From assembly GCA_945865405.1 (NCBI GenBank), contig CAMBDS010000018.1, positions 1 to 52,986 of the forward strand: DNA of 52,986 nt, given 5' to 3'. The notes below the pieces were generated by a model. It had not been told where the DNA came from. It did not search any database and saw only the letters and a list, made by a program, of their open reading frames with translations. The translations under genes were made by a program, and so were the position numbers. Below are positions 26,620 through 34,197 of this stretch, piece after piece (position 1 is the stretch's first letter; the number at the start of each line of letters is the position of its first letter). Origin of the DNA: Caldithrix abyssi DSM 13497. GTDB taxonomy: Bacteria > Electryoneota > AABM5-125-24 > Hatepunaeales > Hatepunaeaceae.

Positions 26620-27376
26620 GATGGAATATCGAATAATAACAGAAAATCTAAATGTCTATTACGGCACGAAACATGCCTTGAAAGACGTTAGCATAAAAAT
26701 TAAAACGAATCACGTCACAGCAATGATCGGCCCTTCAGGATGCGGAAAATCGACCTATCTTAGATCGTTGAATCGCATGAACGACCTGATCGAAAGCTTC
26801 CGCCCGGAAGGTAAAGTGCTGTTTGACGGTATCGACATTTACGACAAAAACATCGACGTCGTCTCCTTGCGTAAAAAGGTCGGGATGATTTTCCAAAAAT
26901 CAAATCCCTTCCCGAAGACGATCTACGAGAACGTCGTTTACGGCCCACGACTCTACGGCATCAACAAACGCAATGAACTCGACATCATTGTCGAGAAAAG
27001 CCTGAAGCAAGCCGCCCTGTGGGACGAGGTCAAGGACGAGCTTCACAAAAGCGCTCTCGCCCTCTCTGGTGGTCAGCAGCAGAGGCTTTGCATTGCGCGA
27101 GCCTTGGCAGTCGAGCCGGAAGTCTTGCTGATGGACGAGCCCGCCAGTGCCCTCGATCCGATTGCCACCTCAAAGATCGAGGAGCTGATCTTCGAGCTGA
27201 AGGAACTTTACACCATCGCAATCGTTACTCACAACATGCAACAAGCTGCCCGCGTTAGCGACTACACAGCTTTCTTTTACATGGGTGAGTTGATCGAGTT
27301 CGGAGAAACCGTCGGCATCTTCACCAAGCCGGGTAAAAAACAGACCGAAGATTATATTACCGGTCGCTTCGGATAA
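26612..27376 (+). CDS. pstB: Phosphate ABC transporter ATPase PstB
   Basis: 254 residues with Walker [10 protein letters not shown], the family-specific [21 protein letters not shown] region, Q-loop [20 protein letters not shown], signature [16 protein letters not shown], Walker [14 protein letters not shown] and the switch His in [14 protein letters not shown]. All ATPase motifs are intact. Start ATG 26612 lies within pstA; ATG 26621 (fourth codon) is also possible. Confidence 0.96.
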   Translation: MDKMEYRIITENLNVYYGTKHALKDVSIKIKTNHVTAMIGPSGCGKSTYLRSLNRMNDLIESFRPEGKVLFDGIDIYDKNIDVVSLRKKVGMIFQKSNPFPKTIYENVVYGPRLYGINKRNELDIIVEKSLKQAALWDEVKDELHKSALALSGGQQQRLCIARALAVEPEVLLMDEPASALDPIATSKIEELIFELKELYTIAIVTHNMQQAARVSDYTAFFYMGELIEFGETVGIFTKPGKKQTEDYITGRFG

Positions 27377-27464
27377 AGGAACTTGCCTGGCGCGTGTAAA
27401 CCGCACAGCTTTGCTGGGCGGCAACTCTGAAATTTTCAATCACCTTTTTCAATCTTCAATTCCA

Positions 27465-28127
27465 ATGCACATTCATCTCCACCGCGAAATCGGCACCCTC
27501 AAGAAAAAAATATCGATCATGGGCGGCAAGGTCGAAGATTCGCTTCAGAAGTCTATCCGCGCCTTAACGACAAACGATGTGGCTCTTGCTGAGAAGGTCA
27601 TCGCCGCGGATCGTGAAATTGACCATTTCGAGATTGAGATCGAAGAGGAATGCCTCAAGATTCTCGCCCTCCACCAACCTGTCGCGGTCGATCTGCGCTT
27701 TGTGGTGGCAATCTTGAAGATCAACAATGACCTCGAACGTATTGCCGACCTCGCTACAAACATTGCCGAACGCGCCATCGACATACGTCGTTGCCATCCG
27801 ATCCACATTCCCAAGGAACTTGAGGAAATGGCGACAAAGGTGCAGGCGATGCTGAAGGACTGCATCGACGCGTTGATAAACTTGAATGAGTTGTTAGCGC
27901 AGGACATTTTGACGCGTGACAAGGAAATCGACGAGCTTCACAAGCAGATGTACGGGTTTGTTGAAGAAGGTATTCGCAAGGACACCGAACGGATCGGCTG
28001 TTACATCAACCTGTTGTCGATCTCGCGCCAGCTTGAGCGCATCGGCGATCAGGTGACGAACATTGCCGAGGATGTCGTCTATCTTGAGTCAGGGCAAATC
28101 ATCCGGCATAACATCTCAGGCGCGTGA
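27465..28127 (+). CDS. phoU: Phosphate signalling protein PhoU
   Basis: 220 residues from ATG 27465 (MHIHLHREI); the TTG at 27411 only adds an unconserved extension. Two tandem three-helix PhoU domains, each with the ExxxxD metal-cluster motif: AEKVIAADREIDHFEIEIEE with INNDLERIADLATNIAERA, and RDKEIDELHKQMYG with SRQLERIGDQVTNIAEDV. It represses PhoR kinase activity when Pst transports phosphate. Last gene of the module; no clear ribosome site. Confidence 0.95.
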   Translation: MHIHLHREIGTLKKKISIMGGKVEDSLQKSIRALTTNDVALAEKVIAADREIDHFEIEIEEECLKILALHQPVAVDLRFVVAILKINNDLERIADLATNIAERAIDIRRCHPIHIPKELEEMATKVQAMLKDCIDALINLNELLAQDILTRDKEIDELHKQMYGFVEEGIRKDTERIGCYINLLSISRQLERIGDQVTNIAEDVVYLESGQIIRHNISGA

Positions 28128-28408
28128 CTCTCGACCTGCAACCATACTCACTCACATAATACTCATGCCATCGTCACAGATCCGTAAAGTCCTGTCCAGT
28201 ATGGGTTAGGGGTGTGACGATGAATCTCAGTACGACGGACTTTAGTCTGTCACCTTATCAAGGGCGATGACAAGCATCGCCCGTACGGGCGAACCTTGCG
28301 TTCGCCCTCTTTTTTGCCACAGGGTGTCCCACCCTGCGGCAACTTCTCGCGCGAATCCCTGCCCTCAAAATCGCCTATTTTTTTTTTTTTACGAAAGTTA
28401 GATAACTC
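28128..28408. other. Spacer after phoU: palindromes, terminator and a T13 tract
   Basis: No gene is seen. In order: a TTTA-loop palindrome GACGGAC-TTTA-GTCTGTC (28234-28251), hairpin GGGCGATG/CATCGCCC (28262-28282), the terminator hairpin (28287-28315), a 7-bp-arm hairpin CAGGGTG-TCC-CACCCTG (28320-28336) and a run of 13 T at 28378-28390 just upstream of the next promoter. Confidence 0.7.
28287..28315 (+). terminator. Intrinsic terminator of the pst-phoU operon
   Basis: GGGCGAAC (28287-28294), loop CTTGC, GTTCGCCC (28300-28307), then TCTTTTTT. It is the second of two adjacent 8-bp hairpins and fits rho-independent termination about 160 bases after phoU. The same GGGCGAACC sequence type recurs as a dispersed palindrome family, so repeat and terminator functions may coincide. 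Confidence 0.8.
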
Positions 28409-28437
28409 TTGACAACACGCTTTTGGTCAATTATATT
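28409..28437 (+). promoter_or_regulatory. Near-consensus sigma-70 promoter
   Basis: TTGACA (28409-28414) and TATATT (28432-28437) are separated by 17 bp. Start of transcription is expected at about 28444. A T13 tract ends 18 bases upstream of the -35 and could act like an UP element. Confidence 0.85.
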
Positions 28438-28443
28438 AAAAGT

Positions 28444-28611
28444 GACCATAGGTATTTGGGACGAAAAATCGTCCAAAAACCACGAGCGTCTCTCCGAATG
28501 CCTACTAAGCTGGAAGAGACGCTCATAAATGTGGAGGTGCGTCCGTCGTGAAACGGATGCACCTCCAAGATACAATATTTCTTTATGGAACACAAATCTA
28601 AGAGGTTCAAA
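28444..28611 (+). ncRNA. Structured 5' leader RNA with three hairpins
   Basis: The 168-nt leader folds by eye into three consecutive stem-loops: 28456-28476 (eight pairs with one bulge, AAAA loop), 28484-28524 (GAGCGTCTCT/AGAGACGCTC) and 28533-28566 (13 pairs with one G-U). The last stem holds a GGAGGTG that would serve GTG 28548, a possible 17-codon leader peptide ending at 28601. No T-run follows, so control would be at translation or stability. It resembles no riboswitch I can name. It could also be a free small RNA. Confidence 0.5.
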
Positions 28612-29055
28612 ATGAAGTGGAAGAAATTCGGCAAGATCGCGCTGATGGTCTTGACCGTCGCGTTTATCGCACAAGCCGGTATGCGGCTCTGGTGGCCACC
28701 ACCGGAAAAGGCAAGGGCGGGAACTTGGTCGGTAACACTTGATGCGAATTGGAACGGGAATGCTCAACATAACATTAACCCAACGGCTCAATTTTGTACC
28801 GGAGGCCAAGTACCTTTTGGCAATGTAGTCGCTATGAATGACAATGTCGTTCAATGGGACTGGTACAATGAATCCATGAATGATGGCGGTGCGCCACCCG
28901 TCTATTTTTTGTTCAAGTGGGATTACGATCCGGATGTCCTTGATGTCGATTTGATTTGGACGGTCAATGGGCAAGAGGTCAATCCCATTACTGGAGTATT
29001 TGTTCTGGCAAACTCTTCAGGATCGATCCTTAACATCGACATGGAAGATGATTGA
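28612..29055 (+). CDS. Small secreted protein of unknown function
   Basis: 147 residues from ATG 28612, chosen because AGAGG lies six bases upstream and the signal peptide begins here (KWKKFGKIALMVLTVAFIAQ). After a Trp/Pro-rich RLWWPPPEKARA the mature part is acidic and aromatic with only one Cys (ATWSVTL..., QFCTGGQVPFGN, VQWDWYNESMND, LFKWDYDPDVLDVDL) and looks like a small beta-sandwich. No family recognised. Its promoter and leader suggest strong, perhaps regulated, expression. Next to it lies another secreted protein. Confidence 0.75.
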   Translation: MKWKKFGKIALMVLTVAFIAQAGMRLWWPPPEKARAGTWSVTLDANWNGNAQHNINPTAQFCTGGQVPFGNVVAMNDNVVQWDWYNESMNDGGAPPVYFLFKWDYDPDVLDVDLIWTVNGQEVNPITGVFVLANSSGSILNIDMEDD

Positions 29056-29070
29056 CAGACTATTAGCCTT

Positions 29071-29100
29071 TCTATCGGCGGCTTTAGAGCCGCCGATAGA
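29071..29100. repeat. TTAG-loop palindrome, 13-bp arms
   Basis: The arms 29071-29083 and 29088-29100 (core ATCGGCGGCT/AGCCGCCGAT) pair perfectly around TTAG. A run of A, not T, follows on the plus strand, so it is not a classic terminator for the upstream gene. Confidence 0.75.
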
Positions 29101-29118
29101 AAAACCAGCGTAACTCTT

Positions 29119-31431
29119 ATGTCGCAAACCTTTATACTCAGCCTCATTGTGCTCCTCTGGAGCGCCAAGTTATCTGCCCAACCACAGCTCGAAATGGAGC
29201 ATTTGTACGATGGCGGCAATGTCGATCACGACCAGTTTCGGGATCTGTACCATTGTGCCAATAATGACTACCTTCTCGCTGGATCGACAGCGACTCCGAG
29301 CCAGCCATGGCTCATGCGCGTCGATGAAAATGGCGAAACGCTTTGGGACTATCATACCGAGGGAATTAGTTTCAAATCAGTGATAGAAGCCGACAACGGA
29401 GATGCAATAGTAACCGGGAGTTATCCGCGCGGAAGGTTGTCTGTTTCGAGGCTTAATAATGAAGGAGAACTTCTTTGGGAGCGAAATTATCGAGCCGGTT
29501 CAGGTAACGCGATTATCGAGTTAAAGCAAGGTGACTTTGTAGTTGGCGGTGCCAGTGACAATCGCGGGTTCCTCCTGCGTATCGATGGGGATGGAGAGCC
29601 GGTTTGGAGTCATTTTTACGGCAATCGGGACGAAGATTGGCGAATAGTTTCGATCCGCGAAACTGACGGCGGTATTGCTTTAGCAGGAGGATTTAGTAGA
29701 AGAGATAATTTCAACCTGGTGACGCACGGCTGGGCGCAAAAGGTTGATATGGATGGTGAGCAGATTTGGTCGCGGAACTATCTGTTCGAAGATACCTCAA
29801 TTACATTCAAGGACATGACTTCGATCCCGGGTGGTTTTGCAATTGGTGGAGTTTCCGAAGGATTTATTCTGTTTAAAATCAATCATGAAGGCGAGCCAAT
29901 CTTGACAAGACGATTGGAAATCGAAGAAGAAAATCCACCTGGTCTTTATGCCCTCGAAAAATTGCGTGAAAATGCCGGCTTCGTTTTTGTTGGATGGAGA
30001 AGTACAGATGGCCAAAATGGCTACTCCCCTCTGGCAGTACGCTCTGATAGTGATGGCAATATCATTTGGACTAAGGATTTCCGCACCGGGCGTGACGAAG
30101 TGTCGGGATTGCTTCATGAAGTGATAGTACTCGATGATCAATCCATTGTAGCGGCAGGTGATAAATATAATCCGGTGGGGGAGCGACAAGGTGATGCGTG
30201 GTTACTTCGCTTGGAGCCAGATCAACTTGGACCAATAATTTTCTATCGATGGCCCGAAGATTCTCTTCAAAATGTACTTTTGGGAGACTCTATCCAGTTT
30301 ATCGTTCGAGCCCGAGATCAGCATGGCAACGAAATGACATACGATTGGTTTTTCAATGATGATCAACTTGCCGGTCACGATACTACCATTAGCATTGTTT
30401 TCGATACACCTGGGATAGATTCCGTTGAGTGCTTGGTTCACAATCAATTTGCAACTTCCGAAACTGGGTGGCACGTCACAGTCACCAACCTTTACATCGC
30501 GGCATATTCGCCTGATACGCTTAACCTCACGGTCCAGCGAGGTGATTCACTTCTTTTCTCAATAGATACGGTCAGGTATATTGGCGATGTTGAGCCGGGC
30601 TACCTTTGGACAGTAACGAACCTCAACAACAACCAAACTGAGGAAATCGGCGAAAGCTCGAATGTAACTATCCCATTTCTTCGGTCAGGTAGCTATGCAG
30701 TGGAAGGGCGAGCTTATCGCTGGGAATCGTCCGATGCCGTGGTATGGAATGTTTCTGTTGGTGGCACAGTTCAAGCCTATATTCCGGAGGATCTCGCCTT
30801 CGATGTTGAACCCAACGGCGTCGTTCACTTCGAGGTTGTCCCGAGTGAGCCGGAGAACGAGTCTTTAAGCATCCAGTGGCTTGTCGATGGTGAGGTTGCG
30901 GCGGAGGACACTGTTGCGCTGGAGTGGAGTTTTGCCGGTAGTGCGGATTTAAATCCGCACTACCAAGTGTCTGCCGTTGTCGCAGACTCGGTTGAGGCGG
31001 ATACTGTGACGTGGGATGTGACGGTGCGGGACTTGGGGGTTGAAAATGGCGGGCAGGATGCCCGCCCCACTGACTTTGGGTTGCTATCTGTCAGTCCGAA
31101 CCCGTTCAACTCGATGCTGACGATCAGGTACTTGGCTTCCCCCTCAGTTAACGGGGGGGTCTCGCAATCCCCCCATGCTATTGCAAACCAAATGCAATCC
31201 CCCCATGCTATTGCAGGGGGGGTAGGGAGGGTTTCTTTACGCATCTACGACCTTTCAGGGCGGCTTGTCACCGATCTGCTCAGCCGTAGGGGCGTATTGC
31301 AATACGCCCCTACAACATCCGCTACCCGTACGGCTGTCTGGGATGCCTCCGCCGTACCCGCTGGAGTTTATCTCGTCCGCCTTCAGTCCGGCTCCGAGGT
31401 CTCAACTCGCAAAGTCGTCTTAATGCGATAA
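29119..31431 (+). CDS. Large secreted propeller/Ig protein with NPFN sorting domain and in-frame repeats
   Basis: 770 residues. Signal peptide (ILSLIVLLWSAKLSAQ), then about 350 residues of repeats of the form 'xxVDxDGExLWSRxY' (RVDENGETLWDY; RIDGDGEPVWSHFYG; KVDMDGEQIWSRNY), as in beta-propeller surface proteins. Three Ig-like/PKD-like domains follow (each with the phrase W-x-V-T/S-V). The end is a FlgD-like sorting domain: SVSPNPFNSMLTIRY, RVSLRIYDLSGRLVTDL, PAGVYLVRLQSGSE, KVVLMR. That domain and the linker before it are interrupted by repeat-encoded stretches (30937-31313) that keep the frame open. Extracellular or surface location inferred; ligand unknown. Confidence 0.82.
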   Translation: MSQTFILSLIVLLWSAKLSAQPQLEMEHLYDGGNVDHDQFRDLYHCANNDYLLAGSTATPSQPWLMRVDENGETLWDYHTEGISFKSVIEADNGDAIVTGSYPRGRLSVSRLNNEGELLWERNYRAGSGNAIIELKQGDFVVGGASDNRGFLLRIDGDGEPVWSHFYGNRDEDWRIVSIRETDGGIALAGGFSRRDNFNLVTHGWAQKVDMDGEQIWSRNYLFEDTSITFKDMTSIPGGFAIGGVSEGFILFKINHEGEPILTRRLEIEEENPPGLYALEKLRENAGFVFVGWRSTDGQNGYSPLAVRSDSDGNIIWTKDFRTGRDEVSGLLHEVIVLDDQSIVAAGDKYNPVGERQGDAWLLRLEPDQLGPIIFYRWPEDSLQNVLLGDSIQFIVRARDQHGNEMTYDWFFNDDQLAGHDTTISIVFDTPGIDSVECLVHNQFATSETGWHVTVTNLYIAAYSPDTLNLTVQRGDSLLFSIDTVRYIGDVEPGYLWTVTNLNNNQTEEIGESSNVTIPFLRSGSYAVEGRAYRWESSDAVVWNVSVGGTVQAYIPEDLAFDVEPNGVVHFEVVPSEPENESLSIQWLVDGEVAAEDTVALEWSFAGSADLNPHYQVSAVVADSVEADTVTWDVTVRDLGVENGGQDARPTDFGLLSVSPNPFNSMLTIRYLASPSVNGGVSQSPHAIANQMQSPHAIAGGVGRVSLRIYDLSGRLVTDLLSRRGVLQYAPTTSATRTAVWDASAVPAGVYLVRLQSGSEVSTRKVVLMR
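30937..30964. repeat. 28-bp perfect palindrome inside a coding sequence
   Basis: The two 14-base arms meet at 30950/30951; centre GTGCGGATTTAAATCCGCAC. It encodes the segment G-S-A-D-L-N-P-H-Y in frame. Same TTTA-centred layout as 6887-6903 and 29071-29100. Confidence 0.9.
31048..31066. repeat. In-frame palindrome GGCGGGCA-GGA-TGCCCGCC
   Basis: Perfect 8-bp arms. The core GGGCAGGATGCCC recurs in reverse orientation in the spacer at 48863-48875, so this is a dispersed element lying inside the gene. Confidence 0.8.
31164..31215. repeat. 22-bp direct repeat, period 30, inside the sorting domain
   Basis: Copies 31164-31185 and 31194-31215 are identical (core CAATCCCCCCATGCTATTGC). Period 30 keeps the frame and duplicates Q-S-P-H-A-I-A. 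Flanking C- and G-runs (31139-31159 and 31215-31224) can pair, so the whole block 31139-31224 looks like one inserted element. Confidence 0.85.
31286..31313. repeat. 28-bp perfect palindrome of the GTAGGGGCG family
   Basis: Arms of 14 bases meet at 31299/31300; left end GTAGGGGCGTATTG. Related to GGGCGAACC hairpins at 28284-28307. It encodes G-V-L-Q-Y-A-P-T between conserved blocks of the sorting domain. Confidence 0.9.
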
Positions 31432-31511
31432 CCCCTCCAAATACCTGCCAATTCTCTTGCTTATTGTCTAAATATTCCGTATATTATCGACATATTGAAA
31501 TTGAATTAATC

Positions 31512-31607
31512 GTGACCAATGTGATCGTTTTCCTGATGGATCACAAATCGATCACGCCTGTAGCCACTATCTGATAAGCCTTCCCAGCATTCTGTGACTC
31601 AGTGATC
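31512..31607. promoter_or_regulatory. Cluster of GTGATC/GATCAC half-sites
   Basis: GTGATC occurs at 31521-31526 and 31602-31607, its complement GATCAC at 31539-31544 and 31550-31555 (11 bp apart), and GTGACC at 31512-31517. The repeat count and 11-bp step suggest a protein-binding region, though no nearby gene starts here. Confidence 0.35.
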
Positions 31608-31689
31608 GATTTTTGACTATAGCCCCCTATCCTCTGAAAATGTGACTCTAATTTTGAATTCTATCGTTTATTCTATTGTATTTCATAGG

Positions 31690-31733
31690 TATAATAAAAG
31701 AGAGCCACCCCGAATAACCGGCGCGGCTCTCTT
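31690..31733 (-). terminator. Intrinsic terminator of the ClpX-like transcript
   Basis: On the minus strand AAGAGAGCC (31733-31725) and GGCTCTCTT (31706-31698) form nine pairs over an 18-nt loop, followed by TTATTAT. It lies about 40 bases after the ClpX-like stop, beyond the heptamer array. Confidence 0.75.
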
Positions 31734-31768
31734 AAACCTTAAACCTTAAACCTTAAACCTTAAACCTT
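31731..31768. repeat. Heptamer repeat (CTTAAAC)x5
   Basis: Five perfect copies plus CTT. Read with the ClpX-like gene it is (GGTTTAA)n, starting five bases past that gene's stop. Confidence 0.92.
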
Positions 31769-31773
31769 GGGGC

Positions 31774-33261
31774 CTACTTCCCCTTAAACGCCTTCTTCAC
31801 CAGCTTCTCGAGGAACCCTTTCGGATCAGCCAGCAAATCAGGCGTCACAGTAACCCGCTCCTTGCCGGTAAGCTTCAAACCCAGTTCGTAATCCTTCAAA
31901 ACCGTTTCCAGCCATTTGCGCATCGGTATTCCGACGCGTGATGCCTCGGCTTGGGCCGCCAACTCAGCGGCGGTTGTAAACTCAAGGATAATCCCGCTAC
32001 GTTCGAAAAACTCGTCGCAAAAATCTTCGGCGATAGCTTTCGGCAGGACGGCTCTTAGCCCCGCCTCCGGGTCTCTGAACACGTCGGCAGTGATGTGCAC
32101 CCGTCGCGCATGAGCCGAAGGCAGTGACCGCTCAAACGGAAGCAATATCCGCTCGATCACCCCTACCAAACCTCTGGCGCCGGTTCCGTGATGCGAAGCC
32201 TCCTTCGCAATCAACCGCAACGCTTCATCATCGAACGTCAGGTCGATGCCATAAGCCGCAAAATCCCGTTTCTTGCTCGTTACAACCGAACTGTTCGGGT
32301 TCTTCAACACCCCAAACAACCCCTCCTCAGTCAGCTCGTCGAGGTACGTCATCACAGGTACGCGACCGACAAACTCTGACTCAAATCCATATTGCACAAG
32401 ATCTGCCGAGTGAAGCTTATTGAGCAGGAACGTCGTGTCGGCGACTCCCGTCATCGTTTCGCCAGTGAAGCCCATGCCACCCTTCTTCAAGCGACGGGCG
32501 ATAATCTCGGTTAAGCCGTTGAACGCCCCGGACATCACGAACAGGATGTTGCGAGTGTTGACCCGCTTGCGAGCCGCTTTGCCAGTGCGCTGAGTCTCGA
32601 TCACCGCCTCCATCTGGCTGGCGAGATCGTGGGGGACTTTCATATCGACTTCGGTCTCTTCCATCAGTTTCAACAGATTGCGCTGGACGCCGCCCCGCGA
32701 AACGTCAGGCCCATAGACACTGCCCGATGAGGCGATCTTGTCGATCTCATCGATGTAAATGATCCCGTACTCGGCAAGCTTAATGTCACCGCCAACCTGA
32801 TGAACAAGCTCGCGCACAAGATCTTCTACGTCACCGCCGACATAGCCCGTCTCCGAAAACTTCGTCGCGTCTCCTTTGACGAACGGCACGTTGAGCTTCT
32901 GAGCTATCAGCTTGATAAGGTAGGTCTTGCCAACTCCAGTCGGGCCAATCGCCATCATGTTCGACTTAACATGTCCGACGATGCGCGGCAACTCGGAGTG
33001 CTTCCGTTCGAGCGCCATCCGGTGGAAATGGGTGCAGATCTTCGTGGCAATGACTTCGACTGCGTGATCCTGACCGACGATGTAATTCTTCAGGTAAGCG
33101 ATCAGGTCTTCTGGTAAAATATCGAAGCGGATATCGTCGATGGAAGGTTCGCGCGTCCTCGAAGTAGGAGGCGCACCTTGCTCGTCAGCGTCAGGGATCG
33201 GATCGTTCAACAGTTCCCGAACGCGGGTGTCTATCCGAAATGAAGGTCTATCTTCGTTCAA
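31774..33261 (-). CDS. ClpX-like AAA+ unfoldase lacking the zinc-binding domain
   Basis: 495 residues from TTG 33261 (AGAGGA upstream). Walker A MAIGPTGVGKTYLIKL, the GYVGGDVEDLVREL pore-loop region, Walker B IIYIDEIDKIA, sensor 1 ILFVMSGAFNGL, arginine finger GFESEFVGRVPV and sensor 2 GTGARGLVGVIE all match ClpX. The usual N-terminal Cys4 zinc domain is absent (no Cys in the first 60 residues), and about 90 extra residues follow the AAA+ module. The position of the ClpP-binding IGF loop reads GMGFTGE, so MGF might still dock ClpP. No clpP or hslV is nearby. Likely an adaptor-independent unfoldase; HslU is excluded by lack of its I domain. Confidence 0.85.
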   Translation of the reverse strand: MNEDRPSFRIDTRVRELLNDPIPDADEQGAPPTSRTREPSIDDIRFDILPEDLIAYLKNYIVGQDHAVEVIATKICTHFHRMALERKHSELPRIVGHVKSNMMAIGPTGVGKTYLIKLIAQKLNVPFVKGDATKFSETGYVGGDVEDLVRELVHQVGGDIKLAEYGIIYIDEIDKIASSGSVYGPDVSRGGVQRNLLKLMEETEVDMKVPHDLASQMEAVIETQRTGKAARKRVNTRNILFVMSGAFNGLTEIIARRLKKGGMGFTGETMTGVADTTFLLNKLHSADLVQYGFESEFVGRVPVMTYLDELTEEGLFGVLKNPNSSVVTSKKRDFAAYGIDLTFDDEALRLIAKEASHHGTGARGLVGVIERILLPFERSLPSAHARRVHITADVFRDPEAGLRAVLPKAIAEDFCDEFFERSGIILEFTTAAELAAQAEASRVGIPMRKWLETVLKDYELGLKLTGKERVTVTPDLLADPKGFLEKLVKKAFKGK

Positions 33262-33374
33262 AATTCCTCTTGGGTGAAAGCTACTATTGGATGGCAGGTT
33301 TAAGCCTCCATCGAACCAATCAATATATAAAACGAATTCAACGCCAAAATAGTGCCTGCAATCACAGGCTTGAA

Positions 33375-33920
33375 TTACTTTTTCTGAATATTCTTCGCTT
33401 CTGCATAAGGCTTGAACTGTTCAGTCAGGAAATGATGCCAGACTTTGTCCCCAATCGCGGCAAATCGGTCGGTCACTTCCCCCAGAATATGGATTTCCGC
33501 CGATACCTTGCACCCCGTCTCACTCTTCTCATACAGCCAAGTTACGACATTCGACACTGCCATTCCTGATAACCCCAACGGGCCATCCATACGGAGCATA
33601 ACGCCTCGCCGGGCATAAATCACCGTCGCATGCTGAACGCCGTCGCCAGACTCGTCGAATATCTCCATGAAGTGACCGCCGGGCTTAGGTTCGATGTAGA
33701 GCTTGTGCGGCTTGTCTGAAAACGAGTGATCCCACCAGCCTGAAATATCGCCAGTCATCAGATCGTAAGCTTCCTCAGGCGAGACTGGCACTTCGACCAA
33801 CTGCTTGATGATATAGGCACCTCTGCCAAGCGAGTCGGGACGACCGACAACCTCGGCGTGAAGTTGGCTAAACGACAGGCAAGCCCAGACAAGTAATATG
33901 CTTAAGGTACTAAATTTCAT
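33375..33920 (-). CDS. Exported SRPBCC-fold protein
   Basis: 181 residues with a signal peptide (KFSTLSILLVWACLSFSQLH). The mature chain has VEVPVSPEEAYDLMTGDISGWWDHSF and PKPGGHFMEIFDESGDGVQHATV, the pattern of START/SRPBCC ligand-binding proteins related to polyketide cyclases and AHSA1. Export is uncommon for this fold. ATG 33920 overlaps the upstream gene's TGA. Ligand unknown. Confidence 0.78.
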   Translation of the reverse strand: MKFSTLSILLVWACLSFSQLHAEVVGRPDSLGRGAYIIKQLVEVPVSPEEAYDLMTGDISGWWDHSFSDKPHKLYIEPKPGGHFMEIFDESGDGVQHATVIYARRGVMLRMDGPLGLSGMAVSNVVTWLYEKSETGCKVSAEIHILGEVTDRFAAIGDKVWHHFLTEQFKPYAEAKNIQKK

Positions 33921-34165
33921 CCGTTATGCGTACCTGCGCCTCTTTGCCGCTTGAACATGTATTCCCAGTTACGTCCAAGCGTCGCGCAGGAAACGAGCTC
34001 CCAGCCTCGCGTACCGAGGTCGTGAAAAAGCCTGTCCCGGTCAGGGCGAGTCGCAAGAACGCCCTCGAAGACCGGTATATCGGCAGGATCGCCATCGACG
34101 TAGCAGGCGTGCGAACCGAGTTCCCCGTATTTAACTTCTACCCGAAGATAGTCCCACTGATTCAT
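33917..34165 (-). CDS. Small DUF4177-like protein
   Basis: 82 residues. It begins WDYLRVEVKYGE and contains DRLFHDLGTRGWELVSCATL followed by YMFKRQ, the strand-helix-strand pattern 'LxxLGxxGWELV...YxFKR' of DUF4177. Cytosolic, no known role. Sits in a string of overlapping genes between the Smr and SRPBCC genes. Confidence 0.72.
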   Translation of the reverse strand: MNQWDYLRVEVKYGELGSHACYVDGDPADIPVFEGVLATRPDRDRLFHDLGTRGWELVSCATLGRNWEYMFKRQRGAGTHNG

Positions 34166-34197
34166 TCAAATGCCTATATTTTTAATGGAATGACACT

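Larger units (their letters stand above)
31432..31773. other. 342-bp convergent spacer with GTGATC sites, terminator and heptamers
   Basis: It lies between the ends of two converging genes, so promoters are not expected. It holds a cluster of GTGATC-type sites (31512-31607), a hairpin (31698-31733) and a heptamer array (31731-31768). No open frame looks real. Confidence 0.6.

Noticed and set aside
28375-28974. 199-aa open frame on the minus strand
   Set aside because: It runs through the promoter, leader hairpins and secreted-protein gene in antisense and ends in a poly-Lys run made by the T13 tract.
29071-29100. Terminator for the small secreted protein
   Set aside because: The stem is strong, but it is followed by A residues on the plus strand, so it does not meet the intrinsic-terminator pattern; called a palindrome.
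31164-31215. Possible CRISPR-like direct repeat
   Set aside because: Only two copies with an 8-base gap, inside a coding sequence, without cas genes.
31521-31544. CRP/FNR-type operator TGTGAT...ATCACA
   Set aside because: The half-sites are 14 bases apart instead of the 4-6 used by CRP/FNR dimers, and no gene starts nearby; kept only as a GTGATC cluster.
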